Both the position numbers and the translations under genes were made by a program. This document shows positions 5,305-5,535 of a stretch of DNA of 5,535 nucleotides, one piece after another. The notes beneath the pieces are model-generated. The model was not told where the DNA came from. It saw nothing but the letters and a program-made list of their open reading frames with translations, and searched no databases. This DNA is from Gammaproteobacteria bacterium (GTDB lineage: Bacteria; Pseudomonadota; Gammaproteobacteria; GCA-001735895), in the NCBI GenBank assembly GCA_021767985.1, contig JAASSH010000183.1, positions 1 to 5,535 on the forward strand, in the 5' to 3' direction. Position 1 is the stretch's first letter. Every line of letters starts with the position of its first letter.

Positions 5305-5535
5305 ATGGCCGTGGCAATAACCAAAATTCCCGGAATTGGCCCGAAAACAGCTGAAATCCTGGCTAATCACGGATTTAAAACAGTAACAGCAATAGCTGAG
5401 AGCACTGTCGAAAAACTTTCTACAGTCCCCGGATTCAGGTCTTTAAGGGCGCGCAAAACAATCAGCTCGGCTACCGCCCTGCTGGCTGCTACGCCGTCCA
5501 GCCCCCCTAAAGCCGTCAGTTCGCCAAAGACAAAA
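5305..5535 (+). CDS. Helix-hairpin-helix (HhH) protein, N-terminal part (runs off the window)
   Basis: The frame is open for 77 codons to the window edge. Residues 7-62 look like a tandem helix-hairpin-helix domain: first hairpin IPGIGPKTAEILANHG (8-23), second LSTVPGFRSLRARKTISSA (38-56). HhH pairs bind DNA backbone without sequence preference and occur in repair, recombination and RNA-polymerase-associated proteins. From about residue 63 the chain becomes rich in Pro, Ser and Lys (TPSSPPKAVSSPKTK), like a flexible basic linker; what follows is outside the window. The ATG is set by a strong ribosome site, GGGGGAGGA, 6 nt upstream. The frame is open back to 5209, but upstream GTG candidates have no ribosome site. 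An ATG at 5288 ends after five codons at a TAATG overlap. It is divergent from the CNNM gene. The fold is likely; the function is unknown. Confidence 0.78.
   Translation, partial: MAVAITKIPGIGPKTAEILANHGFKTVTAIAESTVEKLSTVPGFRSLRARKTISSATALLAATPSSPPKAVSSPKTK

Noticed and set aside
1..5535. CRISPR array, insertion sequence, tRNA or integration site
   Set aside because: No regularly spaced repeats, transposase-like frames, tRNA-like cloverleaf or paired attachment repeats were seen on reading both strands.

Overview
The window looks like an ordinary chromosomal stretch of a gammaproteobacterium, with moderate GC, bacterial Shine-Dalgarno sites and compact genes. The best taxonomic clue is a TIGR00153/DUF47 gene followed 27 nt later by a protein starting MEIIAEFGTVF, which looks like a PiT-type phosphate transporter. 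I cannot name the genus. I see no phage, IS, CRISPR, tRNA or rRNA.

Layout. Positions 1-742 (minus) hold the start of a Pit-like phosphate permease and the complete PhoU-like DUF47 gene before it, which look like one operon. Positions 743-1432 are a 690-nt gap with no convincing gene but a run of inverted repeats. Positions 1433-2686 (plus) encode a CorB-like CNNM/CBS/CorC_HlyC membrane protein that starts at TTG. Positions 2745-3269 (minus) encode a small divergent universal stress protein, convergent with the CorB-like gene. Positions 3270-3665 are a gap with hairpins, including a weak terminator candidate for the next gene and a short stretch that may be a decayed universal stress gene. Positions 3666-5087 (minus) encode a second CNNM/CBS/CorC_HlyC protein of a different subfamily. 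Positions 5088-5304 are a divergent promoter region. From 5305 (plus) a helix-hairpin-helix protein begins and runs off the window.

How the genes may work together. Pit systems carry phosphate, commonly as metal-phosphate complexes. CNNM/CorB/CorC proteins are linked to Mg2+ (and in some cases Co2+) efflux or resistance. Phosphate import and divalent-cation balance may therefore be connected here, but that is an inference from proximity; the CNNM genes are not in the pit operon.

I did not find a clearly new system. The signals most worth checking are: (a) four inverted repeats in about 230 nt upstream of the CorB-like gene, which could be a structured leader or a small RNA; (b) two perfect 13-bp palindromes, each 2 bp upstream of a -10-like hexamer, in front of the DUF47 gene and the second CNNM gene; (c) a universal stress protein whose nucleotide-binding loop is shortened.
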